From: Tamaricihabitans halophyticus
Lineage (GTDB): Bacteria; Actinomycetota; Actinomycetes; Mycobacteriales; Pseudonocardiaceae
Length of the DNA: 64,000 nt
Direction of reading: 5' to 3'
Assembly: GCF_004340875.1 (NCBI RefSeq)
Contig: NZ_SLXQ01000001.1
Location: 1,240,001 to 1,304,000 of the forward strand
Shown: positions 40,197-49,725 of the stretch, piece after piece
How the letters are laid out: each line of letters starts with the position of its first letter
Position numbering within the stretch: position 1 is the stretch's first letter
Notes under the pieces: generated by a model
Databases searched by the model: none
What the model saw: the letters and a program-made list of their open reading frames with translations, nothing else
What the model was told of the DNA's origin: nothing
Position numbers and translations under genes: made by a program

Positions 40197-40835
40197 ATGA
40201 CCGCGATTCGACAGGCATACCTGCTCGCCGCAAGGTCTGCTGTCACGCTGCTTCGCGAACCGGCACTGGCCGAACGCTGGACACAGCCGAGCGTCTTGCC
40301 TGAGTTCAGTGTGCACGGCCTTGCCGGGCACCTTGCTTCGCAAGTACTCAACGTACCGCGCGCTCTTGCCCAGGACATCCCGGACGAGCCACCCATCCGG
40401 TTACTCACGCACTACGCGCGGTCAACGTGGCGCGGCGCCGAACCCGACGCGGAGATCAATGTGATGATCCGGCGCGCCGGTGAAGACATCGCCACGGATG
40501 GCGCGGCCGCGCTGGCCAGCCGGACCGAAACGGTCACCGAGGAACTGGCCACCCGGTTCGAGACCGAACCGGCGAATCGTGTGGTGCACTTCCGGCCCGG
40601 CCCCTGGCCGCTGTACCTGGACGACTTCCTGCGCACCAGAATGCTGGAGATCGCGGTGCACTCGGACGATCTGGCCAGCAGCATGGGCATCGACACCCCG
40701 GACCTACCCGACAAAGTGCTCGCGCCGGTACTGAACGTGCTCACCAAACTGGCTGTGCGCCAGCACGGACAGGCTGCGGTGCTGCGCACCCTCAGTCGCG
40801 CGGAGCGCGCGCCGGACAGCATTGCCGCGCTCTGA
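40197..40835 (+). CDS. Mycothiol-dependent maleylpyruvate isomerase-family protein
   Basis: 212 aa with an AAGGAG site before the ATG. The metal-binding four-helix domain shows FSVHGLAGHLASQV and RMLEIAVHSDDLAS (Glu-x3-His-x-Asp-Asp). No SCP2-like C-terminal domain as in the larger relative at 38854, so this is the short form. Likely mycothiol or small-molecule chemistry in the cytosol; substrate unknown. Divergent from the YjbR-like gene, tail-to-tail with the aldo/keto reductase. Confidence 0.8.
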   Translation: MTAIRQAYLLAARSAVTLLREPALAERWTQPSVLPEFSVHGLAGHLASQVLNVPRALAQDIPDEPPIRLLTHYARSTWRGAEPDAEINVMIRRAGEDIATDGAAALASRTETVTEELATRFETEPANRVVHFRPGPWPLYLDDFLRTRMLEIAVHSDDLASSMGIDTPDLPDKVLAPVLNVLTKLAVRQHGQAAVLRTLSRAERAPDSIAAL

Positions 40836-40849
40836 CAGCCACGACACGG

Positions 40850-41899
40850 TCAGTACAGGTACCCACCGAAGGCCGCGTGCTCGGTTGCACCGAACCGGTC
40901 CGCCGCGGATTTGATCTGGTGCCACATCGGGTAAATCAGCCAGGGCCGGCTGATGCGATCGAGTTCGTCGAACTCTGCGGTGGTGAGCTCGATCTCGGCC
41001 GCGGCCAGGTTGTCCCGCAGCTGCTCATCCCTGCGCGCGCCAACCACCAGCGTGGTTACGCCCGGTTTGGCGAGCAGATAGGCGAGCGCGATCTGTGCCG
41101 GCTTCGCGCCGCGATCTTCGGCTATCCGCACCAGCGCATCGATCGTGTCGTACAGCTTTTCCTTGTCCCGTACCGGTGGGTCGTCCCAGACGCCGACGCT
41201 GCGCCCCTCGGTGGTTTCGGTTCCCCTGCGGTACTTCCCGGAAAGCAGGCCGCCGGCGAGCGGGCTCCACACCATGATGCCGAGGCCCTGATCCAGCGAT
41301 GCGGGCACCAGCTCGTACTCGACGTCCCTGCTTTCCAGCGAGTAGTAGATCTGGTTGCTGACGAATCGCTGGTAGCCATGCTTGTCCGCGACCGCGAGCG
41401 CCTTCATCAGTTGCCAGCCGGCATAGTTGGACGCACCGAGATACCGCACTTTTCCGGACCGCACCAAGGAATCCAGCGCCTCCATGGTCTCCTCGAGCGG
41501 GGTTTGCCCATCCCAACCATGGGTGTGATACACGTCAATGTAGTCGGTGCGCAGCCGGCGCAGGCTGGCCTCGGCTTCCCGAATGATGTGATGCCGGGAC
41601 AGGCCCGCGTCGTTCTGCCCTTCACCCATCGCCAGCCGAACCTTGGTGGACAGCAACAGGCTGTCTCGCTTTCCCGCGACTGCTTGGCCGACGATCTCCT
41701 CGGCCAACCCAGCCGAGTACATATTCGCGGTGTCCACAAAGTTCACCCCGGCTGCCACGCACATATCTATCTGCCTGCGCGCGGCTGCCAGATCGGTGCT
41801 GCCTACCTTGGCGAACCCACCTCGTCCGCCGAAAGTCATCGTGCCCATGGTCAACGTCGACACCCTGAGCCCGGAACGGCCGAGCTGGCGGTACTGCAT
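40850..41899 (-). CDS. Aldo/keto reductase
   Basis: 349 aa (beta/alpha)8 oxidoreductase. The catalytic tetrad is visible: Asp in NFVDTANMY, Tyr in NMYSAG, Lys in LSTKVR, His in VYHTHGWDG. C-terminal VVGARRDEQLRDNL is the NADPH-binding region. Reduces aldehydes or ketones using NADPH; physiological substrate unknown. Similar in layout to AKR families that include YajO/Tas-like enzymes. Confidence 0.93.
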   Translation of the reverse strand: MQYRQLGRSGLRVSTLTMGTMTFGGRGGFAKVGSTDLAAARRQIDMCVAAGVNFVDTANMYSAGLAEEIVGQAVAGKRDSLLLSTKVRLAMGEGQNDAGLSRHHIIREAEASLRRLRTDYIDVYHTHGWDGQTPLEETMEALDSLVRSGKVRYLGASNYAGWQLMKALAVADKHGYQRFVSNQIYYSLESRDVEYELVPASLDQGLGIMVWSPLAGGLLSGKYRRGTETTEGRSVGVWDDPPVRDKEKLYDTIDALVRIAEDRGAKPAQIALAYLLAKPGVTTLVVGARRDEQLRDNLAAAEIELTTAEFDELDRISRPWLIYPMWHQIKSAADRFGATEHAAFGGYLY

Positions 41900-41967
41900 G
41901 CGATCTGTTCTCCTCGCTGGATGCGCTGCGGTTTCCCGCGCGCGACTTTACTGACTCGGCCGACGAT

Positions 41968-42648
41968 TCAGCCGAGGACGAACGGGATTCGGGCAGCCAG
42001 CTCGCCCAGTTGCGCGCCCTCTGCCTCGGTCGGCGCGCGTCGACCGGTACCGATCCGCAGCACGTCCGTCGCGGAGAACGTAGCGGGAAAGGTGCTGCCG
42101 ACGATCTGCTCGAGCATCTCGCGGGCTCTGCTCAGACACTCCGCTAGCGGCTCCGCGGCCCCTGGCAAGTTCGCGATCAGGTCCAGATGGTGCAGTGTCC
42201 ATTCCAGAACATACGCGGACAGGTAGTCCCCGACGGTAAGGATCATGTCCTGGGTGCTGACGATGGCCGCGGGGTCGGCGAGCTCGGCCGCGCGACCAGC
42301 TGCCGAGCCCACGTCGTCCAGGTGAAACTTCAGCAGTTCCGGCTGCTCGTAGGCAGCGGCCAGCCGGACGGTCAGCGCATCAAGCGGATCGGTGCCGCTT
42401 GGCAACTCGGTACCTACGGCCCAGTAGCCGAGCGCATCCACGGTCGGCTCCGCCTCAGCCGGAGTTACCAGCGTGATCAGCACATCCTGCGCATCGATGA
42501 TCAGGTGGCAAGCCAGGTCCCGGACCAACCAGCCAGTGCAGCCGGAAGGGCTCGCGAAATCCGCGTCCGCAAGTTCGGCCACCGCTGTGCGCAGCGCCGT
42601 CCACGACTGGGCGAACAGGGCCGAGCCGGCCGAAGGTGCCTTGGTCAA
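41968..42648 (-). CDS. Maleylpyruvate isomerase N-terminal (DinB-like) domain protein
   Basis: 226 aa. Metal triad segments: CTGWLVRDLACHLIID (His) and YVLEWTLHHLDLIA (Glu-x3-His). The third member of this fold in 4 kb, with the DinB-like four-helix core and a short C-terminal extension. Its start overlaps the stop of the VOC protein gene by 4 bp, so they are co-translated. Substrate unknown. Confidence 0.82.
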   Translation of the reverse strand: MTKAPSAGSALFAQSWTALRTAVAELADADFASPSGCTGWLVRDLACHLIIDAQDVLITLVTPAEAEPTVDALGYWAVGTELPSGTDPLDALTVRLAAAYEQPELLKFHLDDVGSAAGRAAELADPAAIVSTQDMILTVGDYLSAYVLEWTLHHLDLIANLPGAAEPLAECLSRAREMLEQIVGSTFPATFSATDVLRIGTGRRAPTEAEGAQLGELAARIPFVLG

Positions 42649-43070
42649 TCCTTGTCCACCTCAACCGTCGAAGGTCTGGCCGGCGATCGGCTCGGCAACA
42701 CGCAAAACTCGTTGCCTTCCGGATCAACAAGTACCACCCAGGGCAACTGCTTATCCGCCAGCACGACCCGCGCCCCCAGCGCGACGAGTCGCTCCACCTC
42801 GACCGTCTGCTCGCCAATGGGCGGCCGGAGATCAAGGTGCAGGCGATTCTTATCGCGTTTGTCATCCGGAACTGGCTGAAAAAGCATTACCGGTTGTTTG
42901 GGCTCGACCTCCACGCCATCAAGATCTTCGGGACCGATTTCCAGATATTGCCGGTCATACTGATCTTTCCAGCGAGCGACTATCTGGTAACCCAGCGCAC
43001 TACACCAGAATGCCGCGAGCAAATCCTGATCATGGCAATCCACCGCGATTGCCGCTATCGAGCTTGGCAC
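42645..43070 (-). CDS. VOC/glyoxalase-superfamily protein
   Basis: 141 aa. Paired beta-alpha-beta-beta-beta modules: AIAVDCHDQDLLAAFWCSALGYQI at the start, LHLDLRP in the middle and VVLVDPEGNEFCVLP at the end, where the His/Glu metal ligands of VOC proteins lie. Related small actinobacterial proteins are often annotated glyoxalase-like. Coupled to the DinB-like gene, which suggests a joint role, possibly thiol-dependent detoxification (inference). Confidence 0.82.
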   Translation of the reverse strand: MPSSIAAIAVDCHDQDLLAAFWCSALGYQIVARWKDQYDRQYLEIGPEDLDGVEVEPKQPVMLFQPVPDDKRDKNRLHLDLRPPIGEQTVEVERLVALGARVVLADKQLPWVVLVDPEGNEFCVLPSRSPARPSTVEVDKD

Positions 43071-43179
43071 TCTCCGTGCCTACCACTGTCCGCGGCACAA
43101 TTCGCTCAAAATCTTCGTTTCCCCCCGGTACGGAGTAGATCGATCGGGACATTCGAGCCCGATAAACGCGAATTGACCG

Positions 43180-43971
43180 CTACTTCACTCCGAGCCGAAC
43201 GCGATATGTCCACCACCAGGATTTCGGTTTGGCCAAACGGTCCGCGGCGACCTCGCCGAGCTTCGTCAGCCCGATCTCGTCCTCGCTCGCGCCCGCGCCA
43301 AGCACCGCTACCGTGCTACTCATACTCCGCACGACGTCCATCAGGCGTTGTGCATCGCCCTGCTCCCGGGAGTGCACGCACAGCTCGGTCACGGCACGAA
43401 AGACCCCGCTGTCCCGCATCCGACTCAGGTGCTGCCCAGGGTCGGCATACCGCGGCCGCAGCCCCGCTGCCTGCTCATACTCGCCCCGCTGGCTGAGAAA
43501 TGCCCGGAATGCCGCATCTACCTCCCAGTCCACCGTCGGCGGCCAGTCGCAGTCGTAGGCAGCGAACACCCCGCCAGTCCGGAGCAGTCGACCGGCCTCG
43601 GGCAACGCACGCGGCACGTCAAACCAGTGCATTGCCTGGCTGGCGGTCACCACATCGGCGGACTCGTCCGGCTGCCCGGTGGCCTCCGCGGTGCCTTCGG
43701 CGACGGTGAACGCCCAGGCATCCGGCAGTCTGGCCAATTTCTCGGCGGCAACCGCACGCATCTCGGGAGACGGCTCGATCGCCACGACCCTGGCGGCCGC
43801 GCCAGCCCACAACGAGGTGGACAGCCCGGTGCCCGCGCCGAGATCAACCACGGCTGGCGCGTCGTTGCGCGCCCATTGCCGGAGCACCGCGACCAGCTCG
43901 GGCGGCGGGCTCGGCCGGGTCCGGTCGTAACTGGCACCAAGTCCGGCGTAGCGTGAAATCGAGTCGACCAT
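43180..43971 (-). CDS. Class I SAM-dependent methyltransferase
   Basis: 263 aa from the ATG at 43971 (MVDSISRYAG); a GTG three codons upstream is possible. SAM motif I VVDLGAGTGLST at about residues 40-51, acidic AIEPSPEM after it, and DVVTASQAMHWFD as the post-motif II segment. This is the Methyltransf_11/25-type pattern of small-molecule methyltransferases. Substrate unknown; no partner gene nearby. Confidence 0.85.
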   Translation of the reverse strand: MVDSISRYAGLGASYDRTRPSPPPELVAVLRQWARNDAPAVVDLGAGTGLSTSLWAGAAARVVAIEPSPEMRAVAAEKLARLPDAWAFTVAEGTAEATGQPDESADVVTASQAMHWFDVPRALPEAGRLLRTGGVFAAYDCDWPPTVDWEVDAAFRAFLSQRGEYEQAAGLRPRYADPGQHLSRMRDSGVFRAVTELCVHSREQGDAQRLMDVVRSMSSTVAVLGAGASEDEIGLTKLGEVAADRLAKPKSWWWTYRVRLGVK

Positions 43972-43980
43972 GACCGCCAC

Positions 43981-44381
43981 GCTAGCCGGCGATCAGCAGC
44001 GCACCACAGCGGTACCGATCAGGTGCGATCACTCACCCAGGCAGCCGAACTTCCCAACCAGCGGTGACACCAGCGCAGGTGACGCCCAACAGCACGGGTG
44101 ATACCCCAAAGGGCAGCGCCCGCGAAGTTTCCCAGTGCACGGCATAACGCCGGCCCAGCTAATTGCCAAAGTATGCCCAGCTCGGGGCACGACATCTGAA
44201 ATGTGGCGGCCACCCTCCGCCCGACCACACTGTGTTTTAGATAGCTAGATCCATCAAAAGAAAATCCCCCGCAAGGGTGGAATAGCGTGTCACCTCCCCC
44301 CAATCCGCACTCATTACGTCACGGAGTTGCGAAATCGGGGTCCCCATCCTGGGTGAGCCCGCGGCCGATGGGAGGACACAC
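43981..44381. other. 400-bp intergenic region before the LuxR-type gene
   Basis: No convincing gene: the leftward frame 44019-44303 has no ribosome site, no recognisable motifs and a composition unlike its neighbours. The part around 44230-44280 is A/T-richer (TTTTAGATAGCTAGATCC) and may hold the promoter of the LuxR-type gene. A GGGAGGA site lies just before its ATG. I see no clear operator. Confidence 0.6.
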
Positions 44382-45155
44382 ATGAATCGCACTAGTGGGC
44401 GCGATGGTGCCGCTAGCCAGAACGCGCACAACGCTGGACTAGGCGTGGTGCTTGTTGACCCACTGCCGCTGTACCGGGAAGGCGTCAGCGCACTGCTGCA
44501 GCGCGCTCCTGGCATGCGGCTGCTCGGGCACGCATCGACCCATCACGCCGCGCTGCAGCTGTGCGATCGCGCGCGGCCGGATATCGTCGTGCTCGACTCC
44601 ACTCTCGACCCGCGCTGCCATCTCGCCCACCTGCTCACCAGCAACGATCCGGCGCTTGTCCTGGTCGCCCTGGTCGGCGAGGCGAATCGGAACACTCGTT
44701 ATCTGGCGAATGCCATTTCCGCGGGCATCCACGGCGCGATTCCACGGTCGGTCGACCCACTGCAGCTGATCGAAGCGATCCGCCGGGCGCACAGCGACCG
44801 CCGCTACCTGGACCCCTCGCTGGCCGCGCTTGCCACCCGGGGCAGGGGGCATATTCCAACCCAGGGCGGGCAAGCCGGCAAACCGCAGCAACCGCTGTCC
44901 CGCCGCGAGTACCAAGTGCTGCAACTGATCGCGGATGGCCTGGAGAACCAGGCGATCGCCAAGATCCTCTACGTGTCGGTGGAGACCGTGCGCACGCACG
45001 TAAAGAGCATCCTGCGCAAGCTAGGCGCACGAGACCGCACGCATGCCGTGGCGACCGCTTTCCGGACCGGGGTACTGGTCATCAACCAGGACGCAGCCGT
45101 GCCGGCAATACCGGCAGGGGAACCGCACGTCCCGCGGGCAACCCGGTCGTCCTGA
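44382..45155 (+). CDS. LuxR/NarL-type response regulator with degenerate receiver
   Basis: 257 aa. N-terminal receiver-like domain ([18 protein letters not shown], then the acceptor position Asp72 in VVLDS) but the acidic pair is reduced to one Asp and the conserved Lys of the LKDA-type motif is lost (IPRSVDP). The C-terminal LuxR HTH is intact: [40 protein letters not shown], about residues 172-211. No sensor kinase is adjacent, so activation may not follow normal phosphotransfer. Spacing to fadE5-like gene is 128 bp. Confidence 0.88.
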   Translation: MNRTSGRDGAASQNAHNAGLGVVLVDPLPLYREGVSALLQRAPGMRLLGHASTHHAALQLCDRARPDIVVLDSTLDPRCHLAHLLTSNDPALVLVALVGEANRNTRYLANAISAGIHGAIPRSVDPLQLIEAIRRAHSDRRYLDPSLAALATRGRGHIPTQGGQAGKPQQPLSRREYQVLQLIADGLENQAIAKILYVSVETVRTHVKSILRKLGARDRTHAVATAFRTGVLVINQDAAVPAIPAGEPHVPRATRSS

Positions 45156-45234
45156 CGAGGACGCCAAGACAGCCAGCACGCCAAGACACAGGCCGATCCG
45201 TCGATCACACCATCGTGCAGGCGGTTGCCGTTGA

Positions 45235-45272
45235 TTACTCGCAGGTAATATCCTGTTGTTACCGGCGAGTAA
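45235..45272. promoter_or_regulatory. Two tandem TTAC-N6-GTAA operators upstream of fadE5-like gene
   Basis: Boxes TTACTCGCAGGTAA (45235-45248) and TTACCGGCGAGTAA (45259-45272) are each quasi-palindromic and are also inverted copies of each other (13 of 14 positions pair), with a 10-bp spacer. They end 11 bp before the ATG at 45284. The pattern is typical of TetR-type fatty-acid regulators in actinobacteria. Confidence 0.75.
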
Positions 45273-45283
45273 GGGGTTACGTG

Positions 45284-47128
45284 ATGGGCCACTACAAGAG
45301 CAATGTGCGAGACCTCGAGTTCAACCTGTTCGAGGTGCTCGAAGTGCAGCGACGACTGGGGCAGGGCGTGCTTGCGGACTCCGACGAGGAGACCGCGCGC
45401 GGTGTGCTCAGCGAGCTGAACAACCTGGCGACGGGCCCGCTCGCTGAGTCGTTCGCGGAGGCGGACCGCAACCCGCCGGTGTATGACCCGAAGACCTTCT
45501 CGGTGACGTTGCCGGATGCGTTCAAGCGCTCGTACCAGCAGCTCTGGGACGGCGAGTGGTGGCGCCTCGGGCTCACCAACGAGCTGGGCGGTTTCGGGCT
45601 GCCGCCAACCGTGCAGTGGGCGGCCTCCGAGCTGATCCTTGGCGCGAACCCGGCGCTGTTCATGTACCTGGCCGGCCCCAACTTCGCGATGGTCATGGAC
45701 CGCAATGGCACCGAAGAGCAGCGGCACTGGGCGCAGCTGATGATCGACAGGGCCTGGGGCGCGACCATGGTGCTGACCGAACCGGACGCCGGTTCGGATG
45801 TCGGCGCCGGGCGCACCAAGGCCGTGTTGCAGGAAGACGGCTCCTGGCATCTGGATGGCGTGAAGCGTTTCATCACCTCGGGTGATCAGGACATGACCGA
45901 GAACATCATGCATCTCGTGCTGGCCCGCCCGGAGGGCCCCGGAATCGAGCCGAAGGCGGGCACCAAGGGGCTGTCGCTGTTCCTGGTACCCAAATACCTG
46001 TTCGACTCGCAGACCGGCGAGCTGGGGGAGCGCAACGGCGCTTTTGTCACCAACGTCGAGCACAAGATGGGCATCAAGGTGTCCACCACCTGTGAGTTGA
46101 GCTTCGGGCAGCACGGCACGCCCGCGCGCGGCTGGCTCCTTGGCGAGGTGCACGACGGGATCGCGCAGATGTTCCAGGTGATCGAGTACGCCAGGATGAT
46201 GGTCGGCACCAAGGCCATCGCCACGCTGTCCACCGGATACCTGAACGCGCTCGAGTACGCGCGGGAGCGGGTGCAGGGCGCTGACCTGACGCAGATGCTG
46301 GACAAGTCGGCGCCGCGGGTCACGATCATGAAGCACCCCGATGTGCGGCGCTCGTTGATGCTGCAGAAGGCGTATGCCGAAGGTCTGCGGGCGGTGTACC
46401 TGTACACGGCCGACTACCAGGACCAGCTGTGGACTGGCGAGGGCGATGAGCAGGCAAGGAAGCTCGCCGAGAAGGTGAACGACCTGCTGCTGCCGATCGT
46501 GAAGGGCGTCGGCTCGGAGCGTGCGACCGAACAGCTGATCCAGTCGCTGCAAACGCTCGGCGGATCGGGCTTCCTGCAGGACTACCCGATCGAGCAGTAC
46601 ATCCGCGACGCGAAGATCGACTCGCTGTACGAGGGAACCACGGCGATCCAGTCGATGGACTTCTTCTTCCGCAAGATCGTGCGGGACAAGGGCGCCGCGC
46701 TCACCCATATCGCGGGCGAGATCACCAAGTTCCTCGAGGCCGAGCGCGGCAACGGCCGGCTGAAGCAGGAGCGGGAGCTGCTCAAGCAGGCCCTTGAGGA
46801 CGTGCAGGGGATGCTCGGCGCGCTGATCGGGTACCTGTCCGCATCCCAGGAGGACGCGGAAAGTGTGTACAAGGTCGGCCAGCACACCGTCCGGCTGTTG
46901 ATGTCCGCGGGGGACCTGCTTGTCGGGTGGCAGCTGCTGCGGCAGGCCGAGGTGGCGATCAGCAAGCTGGACGCGGCTCCGGGCGCGAAGGACAAGGCGT
47001 TCTACGAGGGCAAGCTGGCGGTTGCCACGTTCTTCGCGAACCAGGTGCTGCCGGAGCTGTCCGCGCGCCGGCGGATCGTGGAAACGGCGGACAACGCGCT
47101 GATGGCGGTCGACGAAGCCGCCTTCTGA
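45284..47128 (+). CDS. fadE5: Acyl-CoA dehydrogenase, FadE5-like
   Basis: 614 aa from the ATG at 45284, close to mycobacterial FadE5 (about 611 aa), and opening with the similar [19 protein letters not shown]. Motifs: [13 protein letters not shown] and [11 protein letters not shown] (FAD/acyl-CoA domain), [11 protein letters not shown] with the catalytic Glu, and a C-terminal extension after residue 480 typical of the large FadE5/FadE12-type class. First oxidation step of fatty-acid beta-oxidation, passing electrons to ETF and then, probably, to EtfD (encoded at 21374). Long frames extending upstream into the LuxR gene are rejected. Controlled, by inference, through the two operators just upstream. 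Confidence 0.92.
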   Translation: MGHYKSNVRDLEFNLFEVLEVQRRLGQGVLADSDEETARGVLSELNNLATGPLAESFAEADRNPPVYDPKTFSVTLPDAFKRSYQQLWDGEWWRLGLTNELGGFGLPPTVQWAASELILGANPALFMYLAGPNFAMVMDRNGTEEQRHWAQLMIDRAWGATMVLTEPDAGSDVGAGRTKAVLQEDGSWHLDGVKRFITSGDQDMTENIMHLVLARPEGPGIEPKAGTKGLSLFLVPKYLFDSQTGELGERNGAFVTNVEHKMGIKVSTTCELSFGQHGTPARGWLLGEVHDGIAQMFQVIEYARMMVGTKAIATLSTGYLNALEYARERVQGADLTQMLDKSAPRVTIMKHPDVRRSLMLQKAYAEGLRAVYLYTADYQDQLWTGEGDEQARKLAEKVNDLLLPIVKGVGSERATEQLIQSLQTLGGSGFLQDYPIEQYIRDAKIDSLYEGTTAIQSMDFFFRKIVRDKGAALTHIAGEITKFLEAERGNGRLKQERELLKQALEDVQGMLGALIGYLSASQEDAESVYKVGQHTVRLLMSAGDLLVGWQLLRQAEVAISKLDAAPGAKDKAFYEGKLAVATFFANQVLPELSARRRIVETADNALMAVDEAAF

Positions 47129-47141
47129 CCAGTCGGGGTCC

Positions 47142-47168
47142 GGGCCGCGCTGCACCCCGGCGCGGCCC
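47142..47168. terminator. GC-rich hairpin between convergent fadE5-like and CBS genes
   Basis: Arms GGGCCGCGC (47142-47150) and GCGCGGCCC (47160-47168), 9 bp perfect with a 9-nt loop, between the two convergent stops. No T run on either side, so if it terminates transcription it does so without the classical U tail, as is common in actinobacteria. Confidence 0.65.
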
Positions 47169-47197
47169 ACCCACCCCGTAGTTCCCCGCGCGGGCCG

Positions 47198-47626
47198 TCA
47201 GCCCTGGGCGATGTAGGACTCCAGCTGCTCGCGGTCCTGTTCCAGCTGGGCAACCCGGCTCTTCACGACATCGCCGATACTCACGATGCCGGCCAGCCGC
47301 CCGTCCACCATCACCGGTAGATGCCGCACCCGCCGTTCCGTCATGATCGCCGTGAGGCTGTCCACCGAATCCTCCGGCGCACAGGTCACCACCAGCTCGG
47401 TCATGATCGCCGAGACCGGACCGGCGAGGATATCCACACCCCCGCTCTGTAACCGGCGCACGATGTCGCGTTCGGACACGATCCCGGCGACGGCATCGCC
47501 GTCCCGCACCACGACCGCACCAATGTTGTGTTCAGCGAGCAGCGCAAGCAATTGCCAAACCGAAGTATCTCGCTCGACGGAAACTACCTCGGTGCCTTTG
47601 CCACGCAGCACATCCGCGATCCGCAT
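47198..47626 (-). CDS. CBS-domain pair protein
   Basis: 142 aa from the ATG at 47626, with GGGAG upstream; a longer frame by five codons is possible. Two tandem CBS domains: EHNIGAVVVRDGDAVAGIVSERDIVRRL and TERRVRHLPVMVDGRLAGIVSIGDVVKSR. Stand-alone CBS pairs bind adenine nucleotides and act as energy sensors; the similar mycobacterial Hrp1 is hypoxia-induced. Partner unknown. Confidence 0.9.
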   Translation of the reverse strand: MRIADVLRGKGTEVVSVERDTSVWQLLALLAEHNIGAVVVRDGDAVAGIVSERDIVRRLQSGGVDILAGPVSAIMTELVVTCAPEDSVDSLTAIMTERRVRHLPVMVDGRLAGIVSIGDVVKSRVAQLEQDREQLESYIAQG

Positions 47627-47727
47627 AACACTCCCGTCCAACCGCCCGACTCAGTCACGGGGTTGTGACCCAGGCTACTTCGCGATCGCGAAAGAGGACA
47701 ATCGTGCGTACGCGCTACCTCACCCGC

Positions 47728-49716
47728 TCAGTCACACACGATCTTTGGCTGGGGGTTGTACTTCACCGTGCGCGTCTGCTGGTCGACCACTTCGCCGCTA
47801 CCCACCGCACGCAGCGTGCGGGTATCCGTCGCGGTGAACCCCGGCGAACCCGCGCTCGGCTGGCACTCGTCCTCAGAGACCCGCTTCGTCGGCGGCGGCA
47901 CCTTGCCACTGCGCTCCCCGGTGTCCGAGGAAACGTCATACTTCTTGGTGCCCCACAGCTTCACGGTGATCGACGAGGACGTCCACTCGGTCTGGATCGC
48001 CACTCCGGTGGACGCGGTGTTCTCGAACTTCAGGTCGATCAGGCTGGCGCCACCCTCACCCTGGTACACCGTTGCCTCCCTGGCTTCCGGGTACCGGCTG
48101 ATGTAGTAGCTGTGCTCCTTGTGCTCGACGTCCTTCATACCGGCGAAGTACGAAGCGTTGTACAGCGTCGTGGCGAACTGGGAAATACCGCCGCCGACCG
48201 CCCTGCCCGGCGCGCCGTCCTCGATGATCCCGGCCTCCACGTAACCCTGGCCAAGCCCACGCGGGCCGGTGTGCCCATTGAGGCTGAAGGTCTCGCCGGG
48301 CTGCACGATCGCGCCGTTGACCTGTTCGGCGACCCGCTTGATGTTCTGCCCCGAGTCCGAGGCGAAGTCACCGGTACTGAACTCGCCGATGACCTCCTTG
48401 ATCCCGAGCTTTTCCGCCTGCTCGGTGGTCACCTTCGGCTTCTCGTCCTTATAGGTGAGCTCGATCTCCCGGCTGTCACTCGCGGCGAGCACCTTGTCCA
48501 GTGGCTTCAGGCTGGCCTTCCAGTCGATCACCCTGCCGTCCTTGGACGGCTCCACCGTCGGCTTGCCCCCGGCGAAGACGATCTCGGCGTCCTTGCCCTC
48601 TTCCTCAGTGTCGGCCAGCTGCGGCGCCAGGTTCTCCTTGATCTTCTCCTGGTTGACCTTGACGTCCAGTCCGCCGCCTTCTTCGGCCGGCTTGAACTCC
48701 ATCGCGGCCGCGATGGCTGCTGGGTGCAGCGGCACATCGGTGCCCTCGCCGCGCATCTGCACCGCGCTGGATACCGCCGGTTTCACGTCCTCTTCGAGCG
48801 TCTTCTGGACGCCTTCCTCAGTGGTCTTTACCGGCGTGGTGTCCACCGGCAGCCGCACGCGCTCATCGTCCAACCACTTGGCTACCAACAGGTTCTTCGC
48901 CTCTTCGACGTGCAGCTGTTGGCCCTGCTTCGGCGCCACGGCGACGGGCCGCGCGCTCTGGCCGTCTTCAGTGCCTTCGAACTTGATCGTGCCCTCGGTG
49001 GGCTTGCGGTCGATCTCCTGCTGCAGCCCGGCAACGGCCTCGTCCACGGCGGCGGGGTCGGCATTGCTGACGATGCCGACATCACGATGGGTGAAAAACG
49101 AGGTGACGCGGGTAATCGGATTCCATGGCTGACTGCCGGCCTGGTCCAAGGTCTTGTCCCAGTCCAGGTCCAGACCGGCGGCGCTCGGCTCAAGCTCGGT
49201 GCGCACATCCCCACCACTGATCTGAATGGGGGTGTTCATGCGCTCGCCAAGTTCGGAGCGCAACTTGTCCGCGGCGGCGTCGTGGTCCATCCCGCCGACG
49301 CTCACCCCGGCAACGACGACGCCACGCGGCACATCGCCCGCGTTCACCGCCATATCAATGCCGTAAAGCGCGGCGAGTACACCGACCGCGGCGCCAACGC
49401 CGACCAGCAGCCGTTTGCGGCGGCTCCGCCCGTCCCCGCCATTCTCCGGTTCGTCCTCGAGCGGATGGATCACCGTCGTGTTGTCCCCGCCAGGCGGGCC
49501 GTGTTCCGCATGGTCCTGATACCCAGCGGTCGGGTACGCGGCGGTTGGGTAAGCCGCCGTCGGGTAATCGCCGTCCGCCAGATCACCCTGCCGCGAGCCA
49601 CCCTGTGCTGGACCACCCTGTGGGCTTCCCTGGGTTGGGCCGCCGGGCACGGCCGGCAGTACGTCGGTCTGCTCGGAGTGCGACTCCGGCCAGTCAGCCT
49701 CGCCTCGCAACGTCAT
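47728..49716 (-). CDS. VanW-family protein with PG-binding domains
   Basis: 662 aa. A long Gly/Pro/Gln-rich cytosolic tail (residues 1-95), one transmembrane helix (RLLVGVGAAVGVLAALYGIDMAVNA), then two PGBD4-type repeats (GVVVAGVSVGGMDHDAAADKL... and the second half) and a C-terminal VanW domain (FSLNGHTGPRGLGQGYVEAGIIEDG, GGGISQFATTLYNASYFAG). Placed outside the membrane, likely involved in cell-wall binding or modification; the VanW function itself is unproven. It follows the GroES-like gene on the same strand with 9 bp between them. Confidence 0.85.
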   Translation of the reverse strand: MTLRGEADWPESHSEQTDVLPAVPGGPTQGSPQGGPAQGGSRQGDLADGDYPTAAYPTAAYPTAGYQDHAEHGPPGGDNTTVIHPLEDEPENGGDGRSRRKRLLVGVGAAVGVLAALYGIDMAVNAGDVPRGVVVAGVSVGGMDHDAAADKLRSELGERMNTPIQISGGDVRTELEPSAAGLDLDWDKTLDQAGSQPWNPITRVTSFFTHRDVGIVSNADPAAVDEAVAGLQQEIDRKPTEGTIKFEGTEDGQSARPVAVAPKQGQQLHVEEAKNLLVAKWLDDERVRLPVDTTPVKTTEEGVQKTLEEDVKPAVSSAVQMRGEGTDVPLHPAAIAAAMEFKPAEEGGGLDVKVNQEKIKENLAPQLADTEEEGKDAEIVFAGGKPTVEPSKDGRVIDWKASLKPLDKVLAASDSREIELTYKDEKPKVTTEQAEKLGIKEVIGEFSTGDFASDSGQNIKRVAEQVNGAIVQPGETFSLNGHTGPRGLGQGYVEAGIIEDGAPGRAVGGGISQFATTLYNASYFAGMKDVEHKEHSYYISRYPEAREATVYQGEGGASLIDLKFENTASTGVAIQTEWTSSSITVKLWGTKKYDVSSDTGERSGKVPPPTKRVSEDECQPSAGSPGFTATDTRTLRAVGSGEVVDQQTRTVKYNPQPKIVCD

Positions 49717-49725
49717 CTACCCGTT

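Noticed and set aside
44019-44303. 94-codon frame in the gap before the LuxR-type gene
   Set aside because: No ribosome site, no homology-like motifs, lies in a region with promoter-like features; treated as intergenic.
44969-47170. 733-codon leftward frame opposite the fadE5-like gene
   Set aside because: Shadow of the acyl-CoA dehydrogenase frame; sequence is low-complexity and without motifs, while the sense frame has a full family signature.
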